DNA from: Prochlorococcus sp. AG-409-J16
GTDB lineage: Bacteria > Cyanobacteriota > Cyanobacteriia > PCC-6307 > Cyanobiaceae
DNA: 64,000 nucleotides
Assembly (NCBI GenBank): GCA_003215655.1
Contig: QCKB01000001.1
Coordinates: 434,001 to 498,000, forward strand
Direction: 5' to 3'
Position numbers and translations under genes: made by a program. Of the stretch, positions 37,199-46,209 are shown piece after piece. How positions within the stretch are numbered: the stretch's first letter is position 1; each line of letters opens with the position of its first letter. A model generated the notes under the pieces. It had not been told where the DNA came from. It ran no database searches and saw nothing but the letters and a program-made list of their open reading frames with translations.

Positions 37199-37669
37199 AT
37201 GCCATCACCTATAGAAATAGCTTGGTTAATTCCATTAATGCCCTTAGCTGGTGCAATCCTAATTGGACTACTTTTAATCAGTTTTAATAAAACCATGAAC
37301 AGGCTGAGTAAGCCTGTATCAACATTTTCAGCCAGCTGCCAGGGGGTTTCTGCAGTACTAAGTTATGCGTTGATGCGTCAAGAGTTTTCAAATCCAACAG
37401 TAAAGGAAATTATTTTCAACTTGGGAGACAAGATCAGAGTTTTGAATATTCAATTAGGAATAATTCTAGACAAGCCAGGGGCAACAATACTTGCTTTTAT
37501 AAGTACTATAAGCCTTCTATTAATTATCCTATCTCATCAATTAATGTATAGAAAGAAAAAATATGTATTATTCTTCATTTTCCTTGGCCTATTTAATAGC
37601 TCCCTCCTATACCTATCAGTAAGTCCAATGCTTCATTCATTCACGGGAAAGTTATCCTTCTTAGGGTAA
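37199..37669 (+). pseudogene. Truncated NdhF-like gene (NDH-1 subunit 5 N-terminal fragment)
   Basis: The 156-residue frame starts MPSPIEIAWLIPLMPLAGA, close to the cyanobacterial NdhF N-terminus, and carries LLISFNKTMNRLSKPVS. Later blocks align in order: the DKPGATILAFISTISLLLIILSHQLM helix pair and YVLFFIFLGLFNSSLLYLSVSP. Where NdhF reads NLLEIYVFWELVG it becomes MLHSFTGKLSFLG and stops. Full NdhF is over 600 residues, so about three quarters is missing; the stop is 5 bases from the prohibitin stop. It is likely a remnant of a second ndhF copy, or a diverged short protein. It is not interrupted internally. Confidence 0.7.
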
Positions 37670-37674
37670 ACAAT

Positions 37675-38478
37675 CTATTTCCTTCCTCCTACAATCACTG
37701 GTGGTGAGCCTGTTTTACTCCCTGGCAAAGCAGGAACCACCTGAGTTTCACCATTCCATTTATCTAGGAAAAGCTTAAACAGAACTTGGTCGTCAAGACT
37801 TTTAGTAAGTGTTTCATAACGCTTAGCCTCTTGTTCTGCAATTTTCACTTCAGTCTGTGCCCTAAGCAACTGTTGCTCAGCAATCTGTTTTTGCTCAATT
37901 GCAGCCCTATATTCTTCTGCGATCTCTAAGCCTGTCAAATCTAAGCCTTTAACATCTACATAATCAAACTTGTCTAGTTCTTCAGCAACAGTTCGCTCAA
38001 CCAATTCGGATATATCACTCCATTTACTAGCGATTGTTACCAATTCATATTGAGAAAAAACCGACTTAAGAGCTTTCAATAAAGACGGTTGAATAATCCT
38101 TGGATAAACTTCTCTGTCGCTATAAGCAATAGTGCTATAAACACGCCCAGCCTCTGTTGGCCTAACAGCATATTTAACTGTTGCAGTAGCCTCTATAACC
38201 TGAAGGTCTTTTGTAAGGGTGGCAAACTTCTCTGGCCTTACTTGTGTACGAACATCAAATGGGAAAACAGACTGCACGAAAGGAATTTTCAGATTCAATC
38301 CTGGACGCCTTGAACCTCCACTTACCTTGCCAAGAGTTGTGACTACAGCCACTTGACCAGCAGGAACAACAAATAATGCCTGGGTCAGAAGGACAAATCC
38401 AGTAAAAGAAAGCGCCACAAGAAGGGTGGTTGCCCCTCCAGGACCATTGGGGGTTACGTTTCTGAAAGAGGTGCTCAT
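37675..38478 (-). CDS. Prohibitin-like SPFH protein
   Basis: The 267-residue SPFH/band-7 protein has an N-terminal transmembrane helix (TTLLVALSFTGFVLLTQALFVV), the conserved VPAGQVAVVTTLGKVSGG, RRPGLNLKIPFVQSVFPFDVRTQV and the C-terminal coiled coil with EYRAAIEQKQIAEQQLLRAQTEV. Prohibitins form membrane scaffolds; in cyanobacteria they are linked to membrane protein quality control. ATG at 38478 is used; ATG at 38499 adds seven residues. The gene ends next to the truncated ndhF-like gene. Confidence 0.92.
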   Translation of the reverse strand: MSTSFRNVTPNGPGGATTLLVALSFTGFVLLTQALFVVPAGQVAVVTTLGKVSGGSRRPGLNLKIPFVQSVFPFDVRTQVRPEKFATLTKDLQVIEATATVKYAVRPTEAGRVYSTIAYSDREVYPRIIQPSLLKALKSVFSQYELVTIASKWSDISELVERTVAEELDKFDYVDVKGLDLTGLEIAEEYRAAIEQKQIAEQQLLRAQTEVKIAEQEAKRYETLTKSLDDQVLFKLFLDKWNGETQVVPALPGSKTGSPPVIVGGRK

Positions 38479-38721
38479 AACATGTCTGTTGTATTTCAAT
38501 ACTATTCAGATTTAGTTGTTTCTGTGAGATCAAGGCATTTCTCTCAAAATATAAATTCACTTGCTAGAGGTGGGGAAACGATTGAGAACCCTCAAAGAGT
38601 TTGAAAATATTTTGAAACCCCTGCAAAAAATAGTCGAGATAGCGGATTATTTTGTTCTTATTGTTATATAATCAAGAACGAATGGTTATCTGCCTGGCAA
38701 TAAATTGATTAGACTATTAAA

Positions 38722-38937
38722 TTAAACAGAATCAAGCCTTTCTTTTGTCCTGGAAAGAACTGAAAGATATAATTGCTCATCTATTTCCCTAATATCATAC
38801 TCAGATGGAAGCACACCATGACGGTATTCATGAACAGCCATCCAACAGCAACGTTCAATCTCTGAAGAAGATTCACCCGCTATCTCAATAGAACGGTTTG
38901 AGATAACTTCAATTCGAACTTTCAAGTCTTCTTTCAC
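38722..38937 (-). CDS. Small protein of unknown function
   Basis: The 71-residue protein (MKEDLKVRIEVISNRSIEIA to TKERLDSV) has a beta-rich first half and a helical, charged second half, with Cys-Cys-Trp-Met in the middle (IERCCWMAVHEYRHG). No named family. It sits between prohibitin and YajQ genes on the same strand, well spaced. It reads like a coding sequence, but small size limits certainty. Confidence 0.5.
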   Translation of the reverse strand: MKEDLKVRIEVISNRSIEIAGESSSEIERCCWMAVHEYRHGVLPSEYDIREIDEQLYLSVLSRTKERLDSV

Positions 38938-39072
38938 TATTTATTTAGCGAGGCGAACGAAAGGTAATTATAAGTCATTTTAATTAGTTATTTAAATCCA
39001 ATCTTATTTTCACTACTTTTAAATAGCCTAAATTGATAAATCTAAACCTGTTAAACTTATTTTTCCCTAACA

Positions 39073-39570
39073 CTATCTATAATTCTCAAACTGCAAAGGT
39101 ACATCCAAATCTTCCTCTTTAACTCTAAGTAATTCTATTGCTTTCTGAAGGTCATCTTTACTCTTTCCAGTAACTCTAAGGCTCTCTCCCTGAATCGAAA
39201 CATTGACCTTCTTAAGTCCCTCTCTAATAGACTTGCTTAATTTCTTAGCAATCTCCTGACTCAATCCCTTCCTGAAAAGAATAGTTTGTTTCACCCTATT
39301 CCCCCCTGAACTTTCAGAAGGTTGGACATCAAAAATCTTTAATGATAAATTCCTTTTTGAAGCCTTTTGGCGAAGGACATCGCCAATTGCTTGCAGAGTC
39401 AAATCACTGGCTGTAATAATCATCATGGAACTCTCTTCTAGTTCAATTTCAGTATTGGAATCCTTCAGGTCATAGCGCTGTCCAACTTCTCTTCTTAACT
39501 GATCTACGGCATTTACTAATTCCTGCCGATCAAAATCAGAGACAACATCAAAAGAGTAGGTGTCTGCCAT
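39073..39570 (-). CDS. YajQ-family nucleotide-binding protein
   Basis: The 165-residue YajQ/UPF0234 protein has the family N-terminus [21 protein letters not shown] and conserved [20 protein letters not shown]. The [29 protein letters not shown] block completes the fold of two ferredoxin-like domains. YajQ homologs bind nucleotides; c-di-GMP binding is known for a few. Its role in cyanobacteria is unknown. Length is normal. Confidence 0.93.
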   Translation of the reverse strand: MADTYSFDVVSDFDRQELVNAVDQLRREVGQRYDLKDSNTEIELEESSMMIITASDLTLQAIGDVLRQKASKRNLSLKIFDVQPSESSGGNRVKQTILFRKGLSQEIAKKLSKSIREGLKKVNVSIQGESLRVTGKSKDDLQKAIELLRVKEEDLDVPLQFENYR

Positions 39571-39681
39571 TGAATAACTAAATCCTTTACGTCAGCCTAG
39601 AAAGACTAAGCATAGAAAACCACTATTAACTCAAATAAAGTTTTTGCAACCCATTATCTATCAAAAGGCATATTCCCATAA

Positions 39682-40206
39682 TTAATCAAAAAAAAGAAGA
39701 CTTACTACTTTCCCCATATCCTCAGCACTGCGACAACTAGTCAAAAGTGTCTCACTGTCGTGAAAAGCGAAACAAATCAATTGATCGCACCTACTAATAA
39801 TCTCCTGATTACAAAGGCTGCTAGCTATAGGCAAAGGGAGATCATCATGATCTGGCTTTTCTATCAAGTGCAACACTCTTTCCAGTTGATCTTGGATCTC
39901 CTGAACTTGGCGATGAAGGCTCTGTGGTAACAAAACAGTCAACAAAGAAGCATCTATGTCCAAAACTCCTCGAATAACTGCAGCATTAACCCCTTGGGAG
40001 CCAGAAGTTATTAATGAATGACCTTCTTGAGCCAAAGAACGTGCGATCAACTCAACCAAGTGAATTGCCACTACTGGAACGTGTCGACTCCCAAGGAAGG
40101 CAATGCGTCTTTTCCCCTTGTCCTGCAACAATGCCAATTCCTGGGCGAGGGTATCAACTCGATCTAAAGATGGGAGATCCAGGGACCTACTCAAGGACAT
40201 CCCCAT
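39682..40206 (-). CDS. DprA-like Rossmann protein (short)
   Basis: The 174-residue protein resembles the DNA-processing DprA/Smf and LOG group. The segment RRIAFLGSRHVPVVAIHLVELI, then GHSLITSGSQGVNAAVIRGVLDI, matches the DprA Rossmann core. It lacks the C-terminal winged-helix and other DprA extensions, so it is best called DprA-like. Two starts fit: 40206 and 40200 (MSLSRSLDLP). It lies just downstream of the BioD/DRTGG gene, 25 bases away on the same strand. DNA uptake or recombination roles are inferred only. Confidence 0.75.
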   Translation of the reverse strand: MGMSLSRSLDLPSLDRVDTLAQELALLQDKGKRRIAFLGSRHVPVVAIHLVELIARSLAQEGHSLITSGSQGVNAAVIRGVLDIDASLLTVLLPQSLHRQVQEIQDQLERVLHLIEKPDHDDLPLPIASSLCNQEIISRCDQLICFAFHDSETLLTSCRSAEDMGKVVSLLFFD

Positions 40207-40230
40207 AAAGCTTCTTCGAAACTAGCAGTG

Positions 40231-41331
40231 TCAAGCAATTCTGCCTTCGATTCCTAAGGCAACAAATAAACGCTCTAGCTTGCAATGTTCTTCTACAAGC
40301 TTAAATGCATAAGTAGCCTTTACTTTCTCATGCAATCTGACATGGCCAAAAGCCTGCTCAATAACTTCAACGGTTGAGAGCGTGTCATGCTCAACTTTAA
40401 GCAAGGGAACTTCAAGTTCCTCAGCCCTATTAATGAGTTGAGGTAATGGTTCCCCTGCACCTGTAAGGATCAAGCACTGAGTAGAAGCTTCTAACGCAGC
40501 AAGTTGAATATCGGTTCTATCAGCGCCAGTAACGACAGCCATATTTCTCCTGCGACGAAAAAATTCCATTGCAGAATTCACATTCATGGCACCAATACTT
40601 AATGTTTCGACCATTAATTCAAGACGCTCTGAGCAACAGATCACTCTTGCGCCTAGCCGCCTTACAAGCTCTTCAACTGCCACACTGCGTAGCAAAGGCG
40701 AGCGCGGCATAACACCAAATACAACAAGTCCTAACTCCTCCAGAGCTGGGACAACTGATTCCTCTAATTGAAAGACTTCATCTGGTGTAACTGCATTCAG
40801 GACAATCCCAATCAAATGGTCTCCCAACTGCTCCTTAGCCGCAAGCAAAGCATCCAAACTGCGACTGTCCTGCCATAAATGAACAAGCAGAACATTCGCA
40901 TCAAGACCTTCTGCTAATTGACAAAGGCTTAATCCATACAGAAGTCCTTCATGCAAGCTCCCAGCCGCCTCTAGAAGAGTTAATCCCTCACAGGGAGTAT
41001 TGAGCTGCGCCTTCAAATCCTCAAAACCCTTACCTGCTAATAAATTCCCATTTAAAAGACGCTTCTCTGCCGAAGTGGGGTCGATCAAATTAAGAGAGGG
41101 AATCAACTTGTCCTCTGAAAGCCCAAGAGTTTCCCCGACGAAACGAACATCATCATCAATTAATGGGCTTGGAAGCTCATCAGGCTTCCTATCCCACTCC
41201 AAACTTGTCGCTAGAGGTTTCCCAAAACGAATCGGGTAATCGGCAGCCATTATTTGCCTGGCAATCCCAAGTACCACTGCAGATTTGCCGCTAAAAGGCT
41301 CGCAAGATCCGACCAGTAAGGTATTTCCCAT
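40231..41331 (-). CDS. BioD-like/DRTGG-domain protein (orphan Pta regulatory region)
   Basis: The 366-residue protein has an N-terminal P-loop BioD-like ATPase domain (NTLLVGSCEPFSGKSAVVLGI; TLLEAAGSLHEGLLYGLSL; DANVLLVHLWQDSRSLD) and a C-terminal DRTGG domain ending near ATYAFKLVEEHC. This architecture is the N-terminal regulatory half of long phosphotransacetylases, but the catalytic PTA domain is missing. Such stand-alone proteins are known in cyanobacteria. ATG at 41331 is preferred to GTG at 41343. It is upstream of the DprA-like gene. The effector is unknown. Confidence 0.85.
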   Translation of the reverse strand: MGNTLLVGSCEPFSGKSAVVLGIARQIMAADYPIRFGKPLATSLEWDRKPDELPSPLIDDDVRFVGETLGLSEDKLIPSLNLIDPTSAEKRLLNGNLLAGKGFEDLKAQLNTPCEGLTLLEAAGSLHEGLLYGLSLCQLAEGLDANVLLVHLWQDSRSLDALLAAKEQLGDHLIGIVLNAVTPDEVFQLEESVVPALEELGLVVFGVMPRSPLLRSVAVEELVRRLGARVICCSERLELMVETLSIGAMNVNSAMEFFRRRRNMAVVTGADRTDIQLAALEASTQCLILTGAGEPLPQLINRAEELEVPLLKVEHDTLSTVEVIEQAFGHVRLHEKVKATYAFKLVEEHCKLERLFVALGIEGRIA

Positions 41332-41541
41332 GCCAGGAATCACATTGGCTTTATCTTTTCAATGTAAGCCTCAAACCTTCAGAAAAACCTAATTAAGAAA
41401 AGCCATCACGAACCAAAAACATCTAAATCAACTTAAAGAATGATCTAAAGCTCCAAAAAGGCTTTAAATACAAGGAATCAAAAACCATTGATCGAGCAAT
41501 AGGACCCAACTCCAAAGGGAAAAATCCTCGACTTCATTGAA

Positions 41542-42291
41542 ATGGGACGAACCAAAGCTTCTAACGAAAAATGGACGAACTGCAGGATTGGAATCACTGG
41601 GGCCAATGGCAGTCTTGGAAGAGCCCTGACTAAAAAACTTAGGAGCAAAGGAGCATTTGTTGTTGGAATAACTCATAGCCCAATATCAAATAATCAATCT
41701 TCAAAAGAAGAACCTCAGCAATGGATCAAGTGGACAAGTGGGAAAGAATCGTCACTGAAGAAAGTTTTTAAAGATCTAGATATACTGATTATTAATCACG
41801 GAATCAACCCACAAGCGAAACAAGATCGGAAGGATTTAGATAAGGCATTAGAAATAAATGCTCTGAGTAGCTGGAAACTAATTGAACAATTTGAATCAGT
41901 TACAATTAATCCATCAAATATCTCCACTAAAAGAGAAATTTGGGTCAATACGTCCGAAGCAGAAATCCAACCTGCGCTTAGTCCCGCTTATGAGATAAGC
42001 AAAAGATTATTAGGCGAGCTTGTAAGCCTTCGCTCAAATAATCTAACGGCTGAACAACGTAAATTACTCACAATAAGAAAACTTATTTTAGGACCTTTCC
42101 GATCAAGCCTTAATCCAATAGGGATAATGTCGGCTGAATTTGTTGCAAGCTTAATAATCAAGGGAGCAGAGTTAGGCTTGAATCTAATAATCGTTACTCC
42201 AAATCCATTAACTTATTTATTAATGCCCCTTACTGAGGGAACCCGAGCTATTTATTCAAAACTTCTTCGCAAGGTAAACATAAGCTCCTGA
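41542..42291 (+). CDS. Short-chain dehydrogenase/reductase
   Basis: The 249-residue SDR has the glycine-rich GITGANGSLGRAL nucleotide site and the catalytic YxxxK (YEISKRLLGEL), with a Ser in the preceding WVNTSEAEIQPALSPAYE. The asymmetry of the middle helices and an Asn-rich start fit the classical SDR fold. Substrate cannot be named. Spacing to its neighbours (about 200 bases upstream; 24 bases to the convergent map) is short. Moderate confidence because of sequence divergence. Confidence 0.8.
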   Translation: MGRTKASNEKWTNCRIGITGANGSLGRALTKKLRSKGAFVVGITHSPISNNQSSKEEPQQWIKWTSGKESSLKKVFKDLDILIINHGINPQAKQDRKDLDKALEINALSSWKLIEQFESVTINPSNISTKREIWVNTSEAEIQPALSPAYEISKRLLGELVSLRSNNLTAEQRKLLTIRKLILGPFRSSLNPIGIMSAEFVASLIIKGAELGLNLIIVTPNPLTYLLMPLTEGTRAIYSKLLRKVNISS

Positions 42292-42294
42292 AAA

Positions 42295-42319
42295 GTAAAA
42301 TTTTAAATTATAATTTTAC
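42295..42319. terminator. AT-rich hairpin between SDR and map (weak terminator)
   Basis: GTAAAATT (42295-42302) and AATTTTAC (42312-42319) form a perfect 8-bp stem with a 9-base loop, in the gap between two convergent genes and reaching into the end of map. It may slow transcription in both directions. The low GC makes it a weak candidate. Confidence 0.3.
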
Positions 42320-43155
42320 CCTCTATCAGTAAGGATTTCGTAACCATCAGAAGTAACAACAATCGTATGCTCCCATTGCGCAGATAGACCTCCATCTTGA
42401 GTCACAACAGTCCAGCCATCCTTCAAAGTTCGGCAAGATTTACTCCCTGCATTAAGGATTGGCTCAATCGCTAAAGTCATCCCTTCGCGCAAAGTGACAT
42501 TAGGCAAAGCTTGTGTACGAAAATTAAAAACCGAGGGTTCCTCATGAAGATTTCGCCCAACTCCGTGTCCGGTGTAATCCTCAACAACACTGAAGCCATT
42601 TGCCTTGACATGATCTTCTATAGCCCCAGCTATATCTAAAAGTGTATTTTTTGGCTTGACCTGATCAATCCCAAGCATCAAGGCCTCTTGTGCTACTCGA
42701 CTAAGGGTTCTGGCCAACTCTGGAGCGTCATCTCCCACACAAATACTTATACAGCTATCACCGTGGTAGCCCTCGTAATAAGCACCGGTATCAACTTTTA
42801 GTAAATCCCCAGAGCGTATAACCTTCTTAGTGCCTGGAATGCCATGAACCACTTCGTTATTGATGCTTGAGCAAATGCTTGCGGGAAAACCGTGATAACC
42901 CTTAAAACTAGGTTGAGCTCCCATTTCACGAATTCTCTTCTCCGCATAAGCATCCAAATCAGCAGTCGTTTGCCCTGGAGCAACCATCTGATCAATCTCT
43001 CGCAAAACAGTTGCAACTATTCCGCTTGCCTTTCTCATTATTTCTATCTCTCTTGCAGATTTAATCTCAATCCCCCTCCGCTGTTGAATGCGAGGTCCCG
43101 TCTGAGTTTGTTTCCCTACAGAGCCTGATGCCAAAAGATCAGCAAAGAGTTTCAT
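42316..43155 (-). CDS. map: Methionine aminopeptidase, type I
   Basis: MAP removes N-terminal Met from new proteins. The type I enzyme has the metal ligands in [16 protein letters not shown] (two Asp), [12 protein letters not shown] (His) and the C-terminal Glu residues in MTLAIEPIL and QWEHT. Length is 279 including about 30 extra N-terminal residues. The start is ATG at 43155. It is convergent with the SDR gene. Confidence 0.96.
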   Translation of the reverse strand: MKLFADLLASGSVGKQTQTGPRIQQRRGIEIKSAREIEIMRKASGIVATVLREIDQMVAPGQTTADLDAYAEKRIREMGAQPSFKGYHGFPASICSSINNEVVHGIPGTKKVIRSGDLLKVDTGAYYEGYHGDSCISICVGDDAPELARTLSRVAQEALMLGIDQVKPKNTLLDIAGAIEDHVKANGFSVVEDYTGHGVGRNLHEEPSVFNFRTQALPNVTLREGMTLAIEPILNAGSKSCRTLKDGWTVVTQDGGLSAQWEHTIVVTSDGYEILTDRG

Positions 43156-43450
43156 AGTGAATCGGAAGAGAAATCAAGTTTTCCTTGCTAAACAAGGCAT
43201 AGCTATAGATAGTTATATTTTCATCCTCTCAAACTTCAAGTTATCAACATCTTGGGCAACAAGATCAAAAATGCGTTGGGATCAAATCTCTCCAGCACTC
43301 CAGTGATGAAATAAGAGCTGTAATCAATGCCCCCTCAGGCAAGTTCCAGACACCTAAGGGCTTTCAAAGTATTGGGGAGGGTAGTCAAGTCAGATCAGGG
43401 TGAATAATGAGACGTTACAATTAGGAATTGGCCATTAATTTGGAGCTGAG
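43156..43450. other. Intergenic region map-rplS
   Basis: Contains the divergent promoters of map and rplS. I note a short hairpin, CCTTG/CAAGG, near 43182-43196 and no clear coding sequence. No L19-type leader can be claimed. Confidence 0.35.
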
Positions 43451-43975
43451 ATGTCAGCCGATTCGAAAGAAGCCTCAACAAGTGAGGACGCAAACCAAGA
43501 AACAACTGATAAGTCTCCTGAGATGAAGGAGGCTTCAAAGGAGGCTTCAAAGGAGGCTTCAAAGGAGGCTTCAGAAAAGGTTTCCAAAGGTTCTAAGAAA
43601 GTTCCCACTCATAAGAAACTGAGACCTTCAGAGCTCATTCAAGAATTTGAGTCCTCACAACAGAAGAAAAACCTCCCGGAAGTATATGTAGGGGATACAG
43701 TCCGCGTAGGTGTTCGTATAAGTGAAGGAAATAAGGAACGGGTTCAGCCCTATGAAGGTGTGGTCATATCAAAACGTCATGGGGGGATCAATGAGACCAT
43801 TACTGTTCGGCGCATATTCCAAGGAATCGGCGTTGAACGTGTGTTCATGCTGCATAGTCCTCAAGTGGCAGCAATAAAGGTTGAACGTCGCGGTAAAGTA
43901 CGTAGAGCGAAGCTTTTTTATCTGCGGGAGCGGGTCGGCAAAGCCACCCGCGTAAAGCAGCGCTTCGACCGCTGA
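43451..43975 (+). CDS. rplS: 50S ribosomal protein L19 with repeat-bearing N-terminal extension
   Basis: L19 sits at the 30S-50S interface. The core spans about residue 57 to the end: [53 protein letters not shown] and [20 protein letters not shown]. Bacterial L19 is about 115 residues; here there is an extension of some 56 residues, rich in Glu, Lys, Ala and Ser, with four KEAS units (residues 26-41) encoded by a 12-base tandem repeat at 43526-43573. The tail ends KQRFDR. tRNA-Trp follows on the same strand. Confidence 0.95.
   Translation: MSADSKEASTSEDANQETTDKSPEMKEASKEASKEASKEASEKVSKGSKKVPTHKKLRPSELIQEFESSQQKKNLPEVYVGDTVRVGVRISEGNKERVQPYEGVVISKRHGGINETITVRRIFQGIGVERVFMLHSPQVAAIKVERRGKVRRAKLFYLRERVGKATRVKQRFDR
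43526..43573 (+). repeat. 12-bp tandem repeat, four copies, inside rplS
   Basis: AAGGAGGCTTCA repeats four times in perfect tandem and in frame, encoding KEAS units in the L19 extension. The 12-base period keeps the reading frame whatever the copy number, so the locus could vary in length by slippage. Confidence 0.9.
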
Positions 43976-44038
43976 GGTCTCGGCCTCGTTCAATCCAAAT
44001 ACCGTCGTCTCTGGCGATAGTCCTAGGGTAGTCGCAAT

Positions 44039-44111
44039 GCGCCGTTAGTTCAGTTGGTAGAACGCAGGTCTCCAAAACCTGATGTCGGGGGTTCGAGTCC
44101 TCCACGGCGCG
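44039..44111 (+). tRNA. tRNA-Trp (anticodon CCA)
   Basis: The cloverleaf is complete: acceptor GCGCCGT (44039-44045) pairs with ACGGCGC (44104-44110), discriminator G at 44111, D loop with TTCAGTTGGTAGA, anticodon CCA within TCTCCAAAA, and T arm GGGGGTTCGAGTCCTCC. CCA is not genome-encoded. It lies 63 bases after rplS. Identity as Trp follows from the anticodon. Confidence 0.95.
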
Positions 44112-44147
44112 TCCGATGCCCCTTCCTGCAGTTTCCTAGTTTTGAGA

Positions 44148-44336
44148 ATGGAGTTGGATCTTCAACCTGGTGATGTTGTAAAAGTTCTCGAGTCAGCCGC
44201 TCTTGGTTGGGTTCGAGCACGCGTCATACGTGTCAAATCTGGTGGTCGAGTGGTCGTCCAAAGTGATCAAGGCCGCGAATTTACTGCCCGTGGCAATCAG
44301 GTACGACTGATTGAACCAGCAGGATTCAGGCCTTAA
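44148..44336 (+). CDS. Small beta-rich conserved protein, unknown function
   Basis: The 62-residue protein (MELDLQPGDVVKVLES, then WVRARVIRVKSGGRVVVQSDQGREFTARGNQVRLIEP) has strand-turn-strand patterns suggesting a small SH3/OB-like barrel. It may be an RNA- or protein-binding module. It is located right after tRNA-Trp and starts with ATG at 44148. No named family recognised. Its composition and order strongly suggest a true gene. Confidence 0.7.
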   Translation: MELDLQPGDVVKVLESAALGWVRARVIRVKSGGRVVVQSDQGREFTARGNQVRLIEPAGFRP

Positions 44337-44353
44337 AAGCTCCATAAAAGGCC
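44329..44353 (+). terminator. Possible terminator overlapping the end of the small gene
   Basis: GGCCTT (44329-44334) and AAGGCC (44348-44353) form a 6-bp stem that starts at the stop codon, followed by TTTAAG. The T-run is short, so it is only a weak candidate. Confidence 0.35.
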
Positions 44354-44682
44354 TTTAAGACTATCTTCCTACAATTCAGACCCTTAGTTCATTTGAGCAA
44401 GGTCTAATAAGTAATGCTGTTTTTTCTGACATGATGAGCAAATATCAGCAGGAGCATCCATAAAGCTTTCTGATCAATAGTCCCTGTTAAATACATATCC
44501 TTAAATCTTCGAGCAACAAAGGCTTCATCAACAAACCTCCTAAATACAACCTTTCAACTTCAATAAATCCTCAGCGGTCGAGTTGACGAGTGGCAGGGTA
44601 GAGGTTGATACTTCAATTGTCGCTTTAGCGATACTGGTCTGTCTCCAGAAGGAGAGAAACCAACTGGACCTGAACAGATTCA
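44354..44682. other. Region before tRNA-Asp with several small hairpins
   Basis: No protein gene is visible. From about 44622 to 44682 there are three stems: TCGC/GCGA around 44622-44633, TCTCC/GGAGA around 44642-44655, and CCTGAA/TTCAGG at 44669-44684, the last reaching the tRNA-Asp start. It may hold a small RNA or the tRNA precursor leader. The left part is AT-rich and contains the tRNA promoter region. Confidence 0.4.
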
Positions 44683-44756
44683 GGGACCGTAGTTCAACTG
44701 GTTAGAGCACCGCCCTGTCACGGCGGAAGTTGCGGGTTCGAATCCCGTCGGTCCCG
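44683..44756 (+). tRNA. tRNA-Asp (anticodon GTC)
   Basis: The acceptor GGGACCG (44683-44689) pairs with CGGTCCC (44749-44755), discriminator G at 44756; the anticodon stem reads CCGCC-CTGTCAC-GGCGG with GTC, and the T arm is GCGGGTTCGAATCCCGT. It directly precedes gltX, 22 bases away. Confidence 0.96.
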
Positions 44757-44778
44757 TTTCCCAATATTCAGAACAATT

Positions 44779-46209
44779 TTGGAAGTGCGTGTAAGACTGG
44801 CCCCTAGTCCTACGGGGACCCTTCATATAGGCACAGCTAGAACTGCTCTTTTTAATTGGTTGTTTACAAGACACGAAGGGGGGAAATTCCTTATTCGCAT
44901 TGAAGATACTGATAAAGAAAGATCCAAACCTGAATTCACAGAAAATATCCTTGAAGGGCTCAATTGGCTAGGGCTCAACTGGGACGAGAGCCCAGTTCTT
45001 CAAAGCGCGCGAATATCTGAACATCGCCAAGCAATTAAAGGATTACTAGACGCGGGGCATGCCTATCGGTGCTATGCCTCTGAAGATGAGTTGGCATCTA
45101 TGCGTGAAAGTCAAAAGGCACTAGGGAAATCACCGAAATATGACAACAGGCATAGGAGCCTCACTCCTGAACAAGAAGAGGCTTTTAAAGCTGAAGGCAG
45201 GACAGCTGTTGTGCGTTTCAAGATCAATCCTTCCTCAGAAATCGTATGGAACGACCTGGTTCGTGGCCAGATGTTTTGGAGAGGCGAAGACCTCGGAGGA
45301 GATATGGTTATAGCGCGAAGAGCTAAAGCGGAAGATATCGGAGATCCTCTTTATAACCTTGTAGTCGTATTAGATGACATATTTATGGGAATTACCCATG
45401 TGATTCGTGGTGAAGACCATATAGCAAACACTGCTAAACAAATTCTTCTTTATAAAGCACTTGGAGCGGATATCCCGGAATTTGCGCATACTCCTCTAAT
45501 TCTTAACTCTGAAGGTAAAAAACTATCAAAAAGAGACGGAGTTACATCAATAAATGAATTCAAGAAAATGGGCTATACACCAGAAGCAATGGCAAATTAT
45601 ATGACCCTACTTGGATGGTCAGTGCCTGAAGGAATGGAAGAACGGTTTAACATTAAAGAAGCGTCTAAAGTCTTTACATTTAACAGAATAAATAAAGCAG
45701 GGGCAAAATTTGACTGGGACAAATTGAATTGGCTAAATGCTCAAGTTTTGCATGAATGGTCACCCAAAAAACTACTAGAAGAACTAGAGCCACTCTGGCT
45801 TCAGGCTGGCTGGAAGCAGCATGATCAATCTTGGGCACTAGACCTGGTTGAGCTGATCGGGCCATCAATGACATTGCTAAAAGATGGCGTCGAGCAAGCT
45901 CGTCCTTTTTTTGAAGAACCTCCCTTAGAAGAGAGTGCAATAACTCAACTTTCTATAGATGGAGCCAAAGCTGCATTAAGAGAGCTTGCTCAACAACTTT
46001 CGGAAACTCCTTGGGATGGGATAGAGACCGATCAAGCTCAAAAGCTCATTAGTTCAACTGCAAATTCTTCGGGAGTTAAGAAAGGAATAATCATGAAAAG
46101 CTTAAGAGCTGCTCTCTTGGGGAGCATGCAAGGTCCTGACCTTTTAACTAGCTGGAGCCTACTGGCGAGGGTCGGACAAGATTGTGACCGACTGAGCAGA
46201 GTCCTCTGA
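44779..46209 (+). CDS. gltX: Glutamyl-tRNA synthetase
   Basis: GltX charges tRNA-Glu, which in cyanobacteria also feeds 5-aminolevulinate synthesis through glutamyl-tRNA. The HIGH-type motif is [14 protein letters not shown], the KMSKS-type motif is KKLSKRDG, and [11 protein letters not shown] starts the Rossmann fold. The start is TTG at 44779 ([13 protein letters not shown]); a GTG two codons later is possible. The length of 476 is normal. It ends by overlapping the convergent antiporter gene by 51 bases. Confidence 0.96.
   Translation: MEVRVRLAPSPTGTLHIGTARTALFNWLFTRHEGGKFLIRIEDTDKERSKPEFTENILEGLNWLGLNWDESPVLQSARISEHRQAIKGLLDAGHAYRCYASEDELASMRESQKALGKSPKYDNRHRSLTPEQEEAFKAEGRTAVVRFKINPSSEIVWNDLVRGQMFWRGEDLGGDMVIARRAKAEDIGDPLYNLVVVLDDIFMGITHVIRGEDHIANTAKQILLYKALGADIPEFAHTPLILNSEGKKLSKRDGVTSINEFKKMGYTPEAMANYMTLLGWSVPEGMEERFNIKEASKVFTFNRINKAGAKFDWDKLNWLNAQVLHEWSPKKLLEELEPLWLQAGWKQHDQSWALDLVELIGPSMTLLKDGVEQARPFFEEPPLEESAITQLSIDGAKAALRELAQQLSETPWDGIETDQAQKLISSTANSSGVKKGIIMKSLRAALLGSMQGPDLLTSWSLLARVGQDCDRLSRVL

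Noticed and set aside
43526-43573. AGGAGG strings in rplS as true ribosome-binding sites for internal genes
   Set aside because: No in-frame or out-of-frame gene with coding character starts behind them; they are explained by the KEAS repeat.
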